A stretch of DNA of 64,000 nt, taken from contig NZ_JARBAX010000002.1 in assembly GCF_028807635.1 (NCBI RefSeq), positions 1,798,001 through 1,862,000 on the forward strand, read 5' to 3'. The translations under genes and the position numbers were made by a program. This DNA comes from Streptomyces spiramyceticus. GTDB taxonomy: Bacteria; Actinomycetota; Actinomycetes; Streptomycetales; Streptomycetaceae. Below, one piece after another: positions 37,090 through 45,388 of this stretch; the stretch's first letter is position 1; every line of letters starts with the position of its first letter. The notes beneath the pieces were generated by a model. That model was not told the DNA's origin and made no database searches. It saw only the letters and a program-made list of their open reading frames with translations.

Positions 37090-37844
37090 CCGAGACACTG
37101 CACCCTTCGGGTGTTGACCTCTTCGATGTTCACCAGCTCCGCCTGACGGAGGTTGACGCGCCACGGGTATCACCCGAAGACCAGCTGGCCAGGGACCTCG
37201 TGTGGGACAAGGCGGTTCAGGCCAACCCGAACCTCTTCGACGGACCGGTCGTCGCGTGCGCTGGGCTGGAGTGGGACGGCCCGCACAGTCTCGTCCTCTC
37301 CTGGACGCGGGTGACTTACCGCCACTACGCCCTGCGCCGGGTCCCGGGCGCGACCTCCTGGCTACCGTCGCTGTTCGTGAACGTCGTGCAGCCGACGGAC
37401 GACGGCTGTCTGCTGGCGGCGCGGATGTCGTCGTCAACGGCTGCTCCCGGCCGGTGGCAGTTGCCGGGCGGATCGGTTGAGCCGCCCGAGGACCACGAGG
37501 TGCTCGATGAGGCTGCGTTGAGTCGCCATGCCGCGCGCGAGCTGGCCGAGGAGACCGGTATCGACACAGCGCCCGAGCACCTGAACCGGTTGGCCGTCAC
37601 GCGCGGCGAACATGGGAGCATCGGTCTCGTCTTCCTCGCCCCGCCTCAGCCGACATCGGTGCTGCGTGAGCGGTTCGCGGCTCTGGTGGCCGCCGAGCAG
37701 GCTCTTGGGCGTGAACCCGAGCTGGACCAGATCGCTCTGGTGCGCTCCCCGGACGATCTTGCCGAACTTGATGGCCCGCACGCGGACTACCTGGAGCCGG
37801 TCGTCCGCCGTTACGTGGGGGCAGCGCTCCGGGTTGATTCCTGA
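37086..37844 (+). CDS. NUDIX hydrolase family protein
   Basis: A 252-aa protein from GTG 37086. The C-terminal half is a NUDIX domain: [20 protein letters not shown], then [13 protein letters not shown], a longer than usual insertion, and [13 protein letters not shown]. The box keeps the REL-EE-G core that binds the catalytic metal. The N-terminal 100 residues precede it without a known domain. The substrate, some nucleoside diphosphate linked to X, is unknown. The start is 80 bases right of IS630 copy 1, so the native promoter may have been replaced. Unrelated in sequence to the NUDIX in the Tc locus. Confidence 0.8.
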   Translation: MTETLHPSGVDLFDVHQLRLTEVDAPRVSPEDQLARDLVWDKAVQANPNLFDGPVVACAGLEWDGPHSLVLSWTRVTYRHYALRRVPGATSWLPSLFVNVVQPTDDGCLLAARMSSSTAAPGRWQLPGGSVEPPEDHEVLDEAALSRHAARELAEETGIDTAPEHLNRLAVTRGEHGSIGLVFLAPPQPTSVLRERFAALVAAEQALGREPELDQIALVRSPDDLAELDGPHADYLEPVVRRYVGAALRVDS

Positions 37845-37911
37845 TTGCTCGCTTCGGGACTCGGTGAGCACGTGAGAAGCGGTTACAGGCGGGTGCGCCT
37901 CCTCCAGCGGA

Positions 37912-38121
37912 CTTGAAACCGGAGAAGACGCCGGCCAGACCGCTGACGAGGCTGACGGAGTCGATCGTCGGCGGGGCCGGCATCAGCCGCTCCTGGGCGG
38001 TGTCGGCCGCCTTCAGGAGCTTACGGAGGTCGATACCGGTGGAGTACCCCATGCGCTCCAGCACGGCCACGAGGACTTCCAGCTGGGTATTCCCGGCTCC
38101 GGCACCGAAGCCGGCACCACC
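37912..38121 (-). pseudogene. 4-hydroxy-2-oxovalerate aldolase, C-terminal fragment
   Basis: About 70 minus-strand codons read [37 protein letters not shown] and [20 protein letters not shown], then FSGFK. This is the conserved C-terminal region of DmpG/MhpE-type aldolases of aromatic meta-cleavage pathways. Both the upstream catalytic part and the pathway genes are absent. Confidence 0.75.
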
Positions 38122-38298
38122 CATCGCCGCATCGCCAGCGCGGGAGTCTCCACCGAGGACCTGGCGGCGGAAGCCGCCGCCGAAGCGCTGCAGTCCTCCG
38201 ACGGCTGGTGGTCGTCCTGGAAGGAGAAGAAGAGCGCCCTGACGACCTATCGCTTAAACAGGCCGGGGCAACCCACAGCAGGGCTACTGTCCCTCGCC

Positions 38299-38706
38299 AT
38301 GAAACGGCGCGAGCGACATGGCATGAACCTCGTGGTCCACGACTTCTGGGCGTCAGACGCGAGTGCGGCCGCGGCAATGCTTGCCTTCCTCGGCCGCCAC
38401 TACACCGCGCCGAAACCATCGAGTTCCGGCGCGGCGCACTACCGCCGTACCCCACGCTGCTGCACAACCTGCATCGGTATCGCGTAGATGCAGAGGCGTG
38501 GCATCCGTGGATGCTGCGCATCCTCGATATCCCGGAGGCGGTACGGCTTCGCGGATGGCCCGCCGACCTCGACGCCACCGTGCCGATCGGAATCGAGAGC
38601 GAGAACGGCGGCGCCTGGGGACCGCTACATGCTCCGGATCACCGCCGGATCGGCCGAGCTCAACTCCACAACTCTTGAGAGCAAAGCGAGCCTCACGAGA
38701 GGGTAA
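38299..38706 (+). pseudogene. GNAT/SCP2 (Eis-like) acetyltransferase fragment
   Basis: Three plus-strand frames join into the last third of an Eis-type N-acetyltransferase: LVVHDFWASDASAAAAMLAF, then ETIEFRRGALPPYPTLLHNL, DAEAWHPWMLRILDIPEAVR and WPADLDATVPIGIESENGGA, then RYMLRITAGSAEL. The frame changes near 38415 and 38620 and the CoA-binding part is missing. It is a non-functional remnant. Confidence 0.65.
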
Positions 38707-38882
38707 CTCGCTGTGTGGTAACGGCGCCGGGATGCGCTCGCCGCCCCACTGCCCTGGCGCAGTCAGCCTCCTACCGCATACGCACCACCCGCATCACCTG
38801 GGGTGATCACACTCTGACGAAGTGTCAGTACCTCGTGCTTTCATGGGCAGTTCGGTGACCAGACCATGAGGAGGAGGCAGCG

Positions 38883-39233
38883 GTGCCGTACATCCAGCCC
38901 TACACGAAGGCGGACGGAACCTATGTCCGTGGGCACTATCGATGGGCAGCAGGAGCGCGCCACGAGATGGCGATATTAGCCGTGACCGTGGTCGCGATCG
39001 TCGGCATAGGGAACGGCAACATCAGCACCGGTACGGGGAACGGCCAGGCACCCAGGCCGCAGAAGACAGCTACGTACCCGATCACGTTCGCGGACAACGG
39101 TCGGACGGTGAAGCCTCGTCCGCAGAAGTCGGTGACATACCCGATCCGCTTCCCCAAGCTAGAGCGGAAGCCCGTGCCGCGGCGATCCGTGTCGTACCCG
39201 ATCCGGTTCGAAACCAGCGGGAGCGGGCAGTGA
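38883..39233 (+). CDS. Membrane protein with three YPI-F repeats
   Basis: A 116-aa protein from GTG 38883, seven bases after a GAGGAGG site. Residues 1-27 are hydrophilic (PYTKADGTYVRGHYRW). A hydrophobic helix follows (about 28-46). The rest is three copies of a 14-residue unit, PRPQKTATYPITF, KPRPQKSVTYPIRF and PVPRRSVSYPIRF, each basic then YPI-hydrophobic. The opening motif DGTYVRGHYR is common to short actinobacterial proteins of unknown role. Its stop overlaps the next GTG (GTGA), so it is coupled to the Mrr-like nuclease gene. It could anchor or regulate that enzyme. Confidence 0.65.
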   Translation: MPYIQPYTKADGTYVRGHYRWAAGARHEMAILAVTVVAIVGIGNGNISTGTGNGQAPRPQKTATYPITFADNGRTVKPRPQKSVTYPIRFPKLERKPVPRRSVSYPIRFETSGSGQ

Positions 39234-39931
39234 CCCGCCACCGAACGCCAGCGCGGCGGCGCACGTCCCGTAGGAGCAGGAGGCAGCAGCAGGTAGAGGC
39301 ACGGGTCATCGCCTACGGCCTGGTTACTGTCGCGGCCATCGCGCTGTTCGTCGCAGTGGTCAACTGGATCGGCGACCATCCCTGGGTGCTCCTGGTGGCC
39401 CTCGTCGCCGGCGCAGCCGTGGTGGGCGGCTGGCTGTACCAGCGCCAGCAGCGGGCGCAGTGGGAGCAGGTCCGGGCTCGCGGCCTGCGGTATGCGATGA
39501 GTCAGTTGGACGCGCTGCATCATCGGGGGTTCGAGCACGCGATACGGGACCTGATGAAGCGGGACGGCTGCGCTGATGCGGTACAGGTCGGCGGTGCAGG
39601 CGACAATGGAGCGGATGTGAAGGCCACCGACCCATTCGGGCGTCGTTGGGTGATCCAGTGCAAGCACCGTCGCAACGGCTTGGCTGGGTCACCGGTGGGA
39701 ACCCCGGACCTGCATGTCCTCAACGGTACCGCCCGCCAGCTCCACGGGGCAGATGTCGTGGTCCTCGTGACGAACGGTCGCTTCACCTCGGGCTGTCCCC
39801 CGCTGGCCAAGTCGCAGAAGCTCCACCTGGTCGACCGCAACCTGCTCGGAGAATGGGCCGCCAGCGGACGGCCACTGTGGGATCTTCTCCGGGCGGTGCC
39901 ACCACCACGGCGACCTACAACGCTGTCGTAG
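39230..39931 (+). CDS. Membrane-anchored Mrr-type restriction endonuclease-like protein
   Basis: A 233-aa protein from GTG 39230. A strongly basic N-terminus (about 1-25) is followed by two transmembrane helices (about 28-46 and 52-69) and a cytoplasmic Mrr_cat domain (about 95-222). The PD-(D/E)xK site is complete: Glu102 in FEHAIRDLM, Asp129 in NGADVKA, and Gln143-x-Lys145 in WVIQCKHR, with the later family motif LVTNGRFTSG and a terminal helix LVDRNLLGEW. Mrr enzymes cleave modified DNA; two-helix forms are membrane-tethered. No methylase is nearby. It is coupled to the repeat membrane protein upstream. The arrangement suggests a membrane-linked DNA-cutting defence or DNA-uptake control unit, which is inference. 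Confidence 0.8.
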   Translation: MTRHRTPARRRTSRRSRRQQQVEARVIAYGLVTVAAIALFVAVVNWIGDHPWVLLVALVAGAAVVGGWLYQRQQRAQWEQVRARGLRYAMSQLDALHHRGFEHAIRDLMKRDGCADAVQVGGAGDNGADVKATDPFGRRWVIQCKHRRNGLAGSPVGTPDLHVLNGTARQLHGADVVVLVTNGRFTSGCPPLAKSQKLHLVDRNLLGEWAASGRPLWDLLRAVPPPRRPTTLS

Positions 39932-40146
39932 ATTCCCCAGGACGGAGGAGCACACCGATGTGGTCCAACGGTCCTCGCCAACGGCGGCCTACAAGTGACC
40001 GTGAGCCGGAACGGCCGCGACGAGATCCTTGGCCTCGCGCACTCCGATCATGACTTGGTGGAGTTCCTGGCGGCGGCCGGAGTGCCGCGATGGGTGGAGT
40101 GGCGTGGAGCGGCCGCGCCCATGAGTGGACGCGGCCAATTCGTGGA

Positions 40147-40245
40147 CGGGCGAAGCTTCGCAGACTACGGCTAGGTCCCTGACCTGCTGAAACGCTTGGG
40201 ACACACGAGGCCTCCGGAGCCGTGTGCGCAGGTTCGAATCCTGTC
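40147..40245 (+). repeat. Direct repeat copy 2 with tRNA-Arg(CCG) 3'-half
   Basis: Matches 16986-17086 over about 100 bases, from ATTCGTGGAC through TGACCTGCTGAAACG to CCTCCGGAGCCGTGTGCGC and AGGTTCGAATCCTG. Here the T-arm is complete but the acceptor strand is altered. The two copies bracket 23 kb that includes tap-tpg. Confidence 0.65.
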
Positions 40246-40367
40246 GGTCTGCCGGGGGACGGGCCGGTGTTGTGGGCCACGTGGCGCGAGCCGCGCCGCC
40301 CAGCCGACGCCAAGGGCCTGCCCGACGGGTCGGGTGACGCGCCTGGCGGTGGATCGTTCCGTCCCGT

Positions 40368-41180
40368 GTGGGGCGGGGTGATCTTACGGACGTGGAGTGG
40401 GCGCGGCTGGAGCCGCACCTTCCGAAGAACTCAGGACGGGGCGGGCGGTGGCGGAATCACCGCGCAGTCATCAACGGCATTCTCTTCCGCCAGCGGACTG
40501 GCATCCCTTGGCGAGATCTGCCCAAGCGGTTCGGCAAATGGAAGACGGTGCATGACCGCCACCGGCGTTGGTCGGCGGACGGCACATGGGACCGGATCCT
40601 TCGGGCTGTCCAAGCCGACGCCGACGCGGAGGGGAGAATCGACTGGAGCGTCGTGAGCGTGGATTCCACTGTGTGCCGTGCCCACCAGCACGCCGCCGGG
40701 GCCCGTCACCGACCGGCACAGATACCGGGACGGGACAGGCGGCCAGTCCAACACCGGCCTGACGAGGCGGTGGGCCGCTCACCCGGCGGGCTTACCACCA
40801 AGATCCACCTGGCGAGTGACGGCGGTTGCCGCCCACTGTCCATCCTGATCACGCCCGGACAGTGGGGTGACGCGCCGCAATTGATCCCGGTCCTGGACCG
40901 CGTCCGTGTCTCACGCCCGGCGGGCGGGCACCCGCGGACCCGCCCTGACCACCTCTGCGGCGATAAGGCATACAGCTCCCGTCGAAACCGCTTCTACCTA
41001 CGGCGACGGCAGATCCGGCACACGATTCCCGAGCGCCGGGACCAACGGGCCAACCGCCAGCGGCGCGGCCGCCGAGGCGGTCGCCCCGCTGGCTTCGACA
41101 GGGCACGGTATACCCGCAGGAACGAAGTCGAGCGGACCATCAACGCACTCAAGGGCTTCCGGGCCGTGGCGACCCGGTAC
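40368..41180 (+). pseudogene. IS5-family transposase, disrupted
   Basis: The frame has TDVEWARLEPHLP, INGILFRQRTGIPWRDLPKR, VVSVDSTVCRAHQHAAGAR with the first Asp, GGLTTKIHLASDGGCRPL, LCGDKAYSSRRNR with the second Asp, and RNEVERTINALKGFRAVATR with the Glu. It is then cut at the codon after TRYD by IS110. The missing tail is found intact 1.35 kb downstream. Read without the insertion the gene would be full-length. Confidence 0.82.
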
Positions 41181-42535
41181 GACTGTGAGGATGTTCGGGT
41201 GCCGCCTCGGGCGGTGGTCTGGCCCGAGGTACGACTGGCCCTGGTGCCCTGAGTTTGATCTGCCGACCGCCGTTCGGGGCGGTGCGTGCTGCCGCCGGAC
41301 CGGTGGGCGTGTCCCGATAGGGGCCTTCGCGACAGGCACCGTCACAGTCCTGACCGCCTCACCTGGCCCGGCGTCGGCCACCGGTGTTCCCGATGCACTC
41401 AGGAGACAGGCAGCCGTGCCCAGCATGACCCAGACCACCCACCCCCGTCACCACACGACCGAAGCATCCGAGGACGTCGTGCTTGGAGTGGACACCCACA
41501 AGGATGTCCACGTGGCGGCGGTGATCACCATGACGGGTGCCCTGCTGGACACCCGGAGCTTCCACACCACCCAGGAGGGCTACCGCCAACTGCTGGCCCG
41601 GGCACGCGCCTTCGGCCGCTTGCAGCGAGCCGGCGTGGAGTGCACCGGCTCCTACGGCGCGGCACTGACGCGCTACCTGCACAGCGAAGACATCACCGTC
41701 ACCGAGGTCAACCAGCCCGACAAGGCCACCCGACGGCGACGCGGCAAGACCGACGCGATCGACGCCGCAGCAGCCGCGCAGGCAGTGCTCTCCGGGCGAG
41801 CCACCGCCACCGCCAAGACCTCCGACGGCCCGGTGGAAACCATCCGCATGTTCAAGATGGCCAAGACCTCAGCGACCAAGTCCCGTTCACAAGCGATCAA
41901 CCAGCTCAAGGCCATCCTGGTCGCCGCCGATCCCGCACTGCGCGAGGCACTGACCGGTCTGAGCAACTCCAAGCTCATCCGCAAGTGTTCCGAACTGGAT
42001 GCCACAGACGGCACAACCCCGGCAGCTGCAGCCCGCCACACTCTCCGGCTGCTGGCCAAACGGGTCCAGCACCTCACCGAAGAGATCAACGACCTCACCG
42101 GCCGCATCACCACCGCCATCAACGCTTGTGCGCCGAAGCTTTTGAACCGCTACGGCGTCGGCCCGGACACCGCCGCCGCACTGCTGATAGCGGCCGGCGA
42201 CAACCCGAATCGGATGGGCAGTGAGGCATCCTTCGCCGCACTCTGCGGCGTCAGCCCGGTGGAAGCGTCCTCAGGCAAGACCCAGCGCCGCAGGCTCAAC
42301 CGCGGCGGGGACCGGCAGGCCAACTCCGCGCTCTACACCATCGTCCTGGCCCGCCTGCGCTGGGACACCCGCACCCGCGACTACGTGGAGCGACGCGTTA
42401 GCCAGGGGAAGACACGTCGCGAAGCCATCCGCTGCCTCAAACGCTACGTCGCACGAGAGATCTACCAGACGATCGTCCCACCCACGAAGGCCGCGGTCAC
42501 CCTCGCGTCAGCCGATTGACATCCATAGGGGCATC
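41180..42535 (+). mobile_element. IS110-family element inserted in IS5
   Basis: About 1.36 kb between the IS5 codons TRYD and KRAYVF. IS110 elements lack terminal inverted repeats, and none is seen. The long 5' non-coding part (41180-41415) is where the bridge RNA of IS110 elements is encoded. Confidence 0.7.
41416..42519 (+). CDS. IS110-family transposase
   Basis: A 367-aa DEDD transposase. The N-terminal RuvC-like domain has VVLGVDTHKDVHVAAVITM with the first Asp, GVECTGSYGAALTRYLHSED with the Glu, and RRGKTDAIDAAAAAQAVL with the paired Asp. The C-terminal Tnp_20 domain has GVGPDTAAALLIAAGDNPNR and AALCGVSPVEASSGKTQRRR with the catalytic Ser. GTG 41416 lies ten bases after AGGAG; an ATG three codons on is the alternative. 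It is intact and likely active. Confidence 0.88.
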   Translation: MPSMTQTTHPRHHTTEASEDVVLGVDTHKDVHVAAVITMTGALLDTRSFHTTQEGYRQLLARARAFGRLQRAGVECTGSYGAALTRYLHSEDITVTEVNQPDKATRRRRGKTDAIDAAAAAQAVLSGRATATAKTSDGPVETIRMFKMAKTSATKSRSQAINQLKAILVAADPALREALTGLSNSKLIRKCSELDATDGTTPAAAARHTLRLLAKRVQHLTEEINDLTGRITTAINACAPKLLNRYGVGPDTAAALLIAAGDNPNRMGSEASFAALCGVSPVEASSGKTQRRRLNRGGDRQANSALYTIVLARLRWDTRTRDYVERRVSQGKTRREAIRCLKRYVAREIYQTIVPPTKAAVTLASAD

Positions 42536-42624
42536 AAGCGGGCTTATGTCTTTCACGGCACCGTAACCGTGGCCGCCGTCCGGCTCTGGCTCCGCTCGTG
42601 ACCCGCCGAAGCCCTTAGACCGGC

Positions 42625-42659
42625 GACTGAGCCGCCCTCATCGGGCCGGCGGCTCAGTC
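42625..42659 (-). terminator. Rho-independent hairpin
   Basis: A perfect 12-bp stem (GACTGAGCCGCC at 42625-42636 with GGCGGCTCAGTC at 42648-42659). It lies 29 bases past the stop of the beta-helix gene on the minus strand. Confidence 0.75.
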
Positions 42660-42687
42660 TGGTTATCGCTCTCATGGTGGGGTGGTG

Positions 42688-43434
42688 TTACCCGATGCAG
42701 CCGGGGACGGGAGAGGGACTGCCGGTGCAGTTGGTGGGGGTGTTGGCGGTCACCGAGGAGGTGTTGAGCGTTGCGGTGCCGGCGAGGTAGTAGATGCCGC
42801 CGGGGTTGATGGCGGCGGCGTTGCCGCTGACCACGCTGCTGGTGAGGGTGAGTGTCGCGCGGTCGCTGGCGATTCCGGCAGCTTGGTGGGCGGTGTTGTT
42901 CTTGACGTTGCTGCTGGTGAACGTTGCCGCTGCCGCACCGCCGGTGCTGTAGATGCCGCCGCCGGTACCGTCGGCGGCGTTGTTGGACAGCTCGCTTCCG
43001 GTGAGGGTGACCGCGCCGAAGTTCAGGATGCCGCCGCCGTTCGTGGCCGCGTGACCGCCGCTGAGGGTGACCGCTTTGAGGGTGAGATCGCCGGTGGTGC
43101 TGACCTGGGCGATGCGGAAGTTGGTTGCCTCGGCGCGGTTGATGGTGTTGGCGTTGCCCTCGAAGGTGATGGGCGTGGTGATGATCGGCAGTCCGGTGGG
43201 GCCGTTGACGCCGTCGTTGTCGTGGGCGGCGGTGAGGCTGTACGTACAGCCCGGGGTGAGGGTCACGGTCCCGCCGCCGGCGGCGTTGGCCGCGTTCACG
43301 GCGGTGATCAGCGATGTCTCGTCGCACGCGACGGCCATGATCCGGGCCTGGGCCGTCGCGGGCAGGAGAGCGGTCGTGCCGGTGGCCAGAACAGCGGCCC
43401 CGGCAAAGGCGAGAAGGGCACGACGGAATCTCAT
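42688..43434 (-). CDS. Secreted right-handed beta-helix (adhesin-like) protein
   Basis: A 248-aa exported protein. The signal peptide (MRFRRALLAFAGAAVLATG) ends near Ala-x-Ala at about residue 30. The mature part has short beta-helix rungs typical of polymorphic-membrane or pectate-lyase-like folds: the rungs with GGHAATNGGGILNFGAVTL, LTGSELSNNAADGTGGGIY and SSNVKNNTAHQAAGI. Cys residues cap both ends (ACDETS, NCTGS, GCIG). It may be a surface or wall-binding protein; no catalytic site is evident. It has its own downstream terminator. The Thr/Asn/Gly richness contrasts with neighbouring transposases. Confidence 0.75.
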   Translation of the reverse strand: MRFRRALLAFAGAAVLATGTTALLPATAQARIMAVACDETSLITAVNAANAAGGGTVTLTPGCTYSLTAAHDNDGVNGPTGLPIITTPITFEGNANTINRAEATNFRIAQVSTTGDLTLKAVTLSGGHAATNGGGILNFGAVTLTGSELSNNAADGTGGGIYSTGGAAAATFTSSNVKNNTAHQAAGIASDRATLTLTSSVVSGNAAAINPGGIYYLAGTATLNTSSVTANTPTNCTGSPSPVPGCIG

Positions 43435-44154
43435 GGAACCCCCTGGAAATAGCTCGGCTGCCTCGCTGATGCAGGCACTGTGTTCATGCGCAGCGAGCTC
43501 AGACGTACCCCCTCAGCTGTAGGGAAATACGCAGGACAGCGTTGCCCTTTATGCGGAAGTACGTAGCAGCAGTCAGCCGTTGGAAGGGCCCTCAGCTCTT
43601 CAATCTCGAATTCCAGACCGATCGCTCAACGTGGGTGCGGACGCTCGTTCGCCTACGTTCCGGGCCACCGCCGGCCCACACCCACTTCCGGTCCGTGACC
43701 CCGTCCGCCTTGAACCCACGGCTAGGCACGGCTGGCCACACAGTGCACCCGCCCCAGGTGCCAGCACCCGCATTGACGGCAACCCATCGGCACCTCACGC
43801 CCGAGTCCGTGACGGAATCCCCGCCCTGACACCGCCTCACGCAAGGCCCTGCCTCATTCGTCACCACCGAAGCGGGCACCCCGCAAGAAGATAAGAAGAC
43901 TTACATCCCGAAAGCTCTCACACCTAGATTATCCATCGCATTCGCATTAGCGTCAGATGATCCGGAATGGGACGACGTGAACACCCAACGGTCCCTGGCC
44001 GGGACCATACGCATACTTCTCCTCGCTGTCCCGCTGGCGGGCGGTGGGCGGGAAAATGGGCGCCTGAGTTACCGGCCATCCGAGGAGCGCCAACGAACTA
44101 CGCCACCACGGGAATTCACGAGCCGACTCCCGCCTCCTTCAAGGAGATTGCGTC
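43435..44154. other. Intergenic with AT-richer patch
   Basis: Seven hundred bases between two divergent secreted-protein genes. The part at about 43880-43960 is clearly AT-richer than its surroundings and may hold promoters. AAGGAG at the right edge is the ribosome-binding site of the Gly-rich gene. No gene is supported, though a short frame from 43979 (RSLAGTIRILLLAVPLAGG) could encode a membrane peptide. Confidence 0.35.
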
Positions 44155-44883
44155 ATGACTGAAAAACGACGACCTACCGCCCTTCTAGGTATGCGCGCCC
44201 TCTTCGCCGCGGTGATGCTCACCGCGGTGCCCACCGCGGCCCTGGCTGCGGGCACAGCCCCGGCGGTCGCCGCCTGCTCCGGCACCAACGGCCTCAACGG
44301 CGCCGACGGAACGCCCACCCACCCGGCCGGCTGGCCCGGTACCGACGGCGGCAACGGCGCCCCCGGCTGCGCCGGCGGGAAAGGCGGCGACGGCGGAGCC
44401 GGATGGGGCGGCGGAGCAGGCGGTGCCGGCGGCAACGGTGGGGTCGGCGGCGCGGGCACGACAGGCTTCGGCGGAGCCGGTGGCAACGGTGGCAACTCCG
44501 GCCCGGACGGCGGGGCCGGCGGTGCCGGGGGGATCGGAGGAGCCGGCGGGGCCGGGAGTTCCTCCGGCAGCGCCGGCGCCATGGGCGGCATCGGTGGACT
44601 CGGCGGTAACTCCACCGTCAGCACTGGCGGGGCCGGCGGTCACGGCGGGGCCGGAGGTGCGGCGACCGGCAGCAACAACAACGGCGGGGCCGGCGGAACA
44701 GGCGGCAACGGCGGCAACAGCGGCACCACTGGCACAGGCGGGGCCGGCGGAGCGGGCGGCAACGGCGGGGCGGCCACCGGCACCGGCATGATCGGACACT
44801 GCGGTCCTGGCGGCAACGGCGGGCTCGGCGGCATCGGCAACGGCGCACATGGCACCCCCGGCACCGGCAGCGGCACCTGCTGA
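44155..44883 (+). CDS. Secreted Gly-Ala-rich (PGRS-like) repeat protein
   Basis: A 242-aa exported protein. Residues 1-32 form a signal peptide ending in LAAG. From about residue 40 to the end the sequence is dominated by GGxGGxGG triplets (GGAGGNGG, GGIGGAGG) with scattered Asn/Ser, as in mycobacterial PE_PGRS domains, and it has Cys near both ends of the repeat. The fold may be a polyglycine II sheet. ATG 44155 follows AAGGAG at nine bases. It is paired in opposite orientation with the beta-helix gene, so both may be cell-surface proteins of one accessory block. No enzyme domain is present. Confidence 0.75.
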   Translation: MTEKRRPTALLGMRALFAAVMLTAVPTAALAAGTAPAVAACSGTNGLNGADGTPTHPAGWPGTDGGNGAPGCAGGKGGDGGAGWGGGAGGAGGNGGVGGAGTTGFGGAGGNGGNSGPDGGAGGAGGIGGAGGAGSSSGSAGAMGGIGGLGGNSTVSTGGAGGHGGAGGAATGSNNNGGAGGTGGNGGNSGTTGTGGAGGAGGNGGAATGTGMIGHCGPGGNGGLGGIGNGAHGTPGTGSGTC

Positions 44884-45008
44884 AACAACCGACCCCAGCT
44901 CCACCCGGTACAGCAGCGTATCCCTCGTACGGGTGAGCCCACACCCGTACGGCTGCGGCCGTGAAGTCCCTTAGCGACTATGGGAGTTACCGAACTCGAG
45001 GAGCGTTC

Positions 45009-45128
45009 ATGGGTGTGCCCATCGTTGGCGGTATGGTCGATAGCGTGATCGGCATCGTAAGTGGTGCAGGGGCCGGAATCGTGCCTCAGGTTCTGGCCCT
45101 CGTGCGTGGTCTGGGCGTGCCGGTGTGA
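45009..45128 (+). CDS. 39-aa hydrophobic peptide
   Basis: ATG 45009 lies five bases after GAGGAG, one of the strongest ribosome-binding sites in the window. The peptide (MGVPIVGGMVDSVIGIVSG, then AGAGIVPQVLALVRGLGVPV) is almost entirely hydrophobic, with one Asp and one Arg. It could be a single membrane-spanning peptide: a type I toxin, a leaderless bacteriocin, or a small regulator. No antitoxin RNA, immunity gene or processing gene was recognised beside it. Function unknown. Confidence 0.45.
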   Translation: MGVPIVGGMVDSVIGIVSGAGAGIVPQVLALVRGLGVPV

Positions 45129-45179
45129 GTGACTTGGGCATGCTGTGACGGCTCGACGTCATTGAGCGGGGTCCTACTC

Positions 45180-45388
45180 CGAATCTGGAGTGGGGCCTCG
45201 GCGTTTGAGCGGGCATGGGGGCCGTCCCGCCTCCGGGCACCTTGCCCCGGCGGTGACGCAACGCAGAGCATTGTGGAAAAGGTGTGGCTCCAGCCGAGCC
45301 CACTCCGCGACCGCAAAATCAACCTGCTCCACAGGGGACAGAACAATCCGCTACCGGACCCGTCACCCGATCCGTCGGACAGGCCCTA
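45180..45388 (-). pseudogene. 5' end of an IS5-type element
   Basis: In reverse the segment starts GGCCTGTCCGACGGATCGGG, like the left end of the IS5 at 40311, and encodes a degenerate transposase start (EWARLEPHL). It ends after about 200 bases. IS630 copy 2 is inserted directly at its tip. Confidence 0.55.

Larger units (their letters stand above)
40311..42620 (+). mobile_element. IS5-family element interrupted by IS110
   Basis: The left end begins near GGGCCTGCCCGACGGGTCGG. The transposase frame runs 40368 to about 41179, then IS110 sequence intervenes, and the last 22 codons (KRAYVFHGTVTVAAVRLWLR) resume at about 42536 and end at 42601. The right terminal repeat is not clear. Confidence 0.7.

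Noticed and set aside
36705..37133. Minus-strand frame overlapping IS630 and the NUDIX start
   Set aside because: It is antisense to an intact transposase and has no family features.
42682..43452. Plus-strand 256-codon frame opposite the beta-helix gene
   Set aside because: The minus-strand gene has a signal peptide, beta-helix rungs and a terminator; the plus frame is Gly/Val/Asp-rich shadow.
44185..44944. Long minus-strand frames opposite the Gly-rich gene
   Set aside because: They are antisense to a repeat gene with a signal peptide and strong ribosome-binding site; the opposite frames are simple-sequence shadows.
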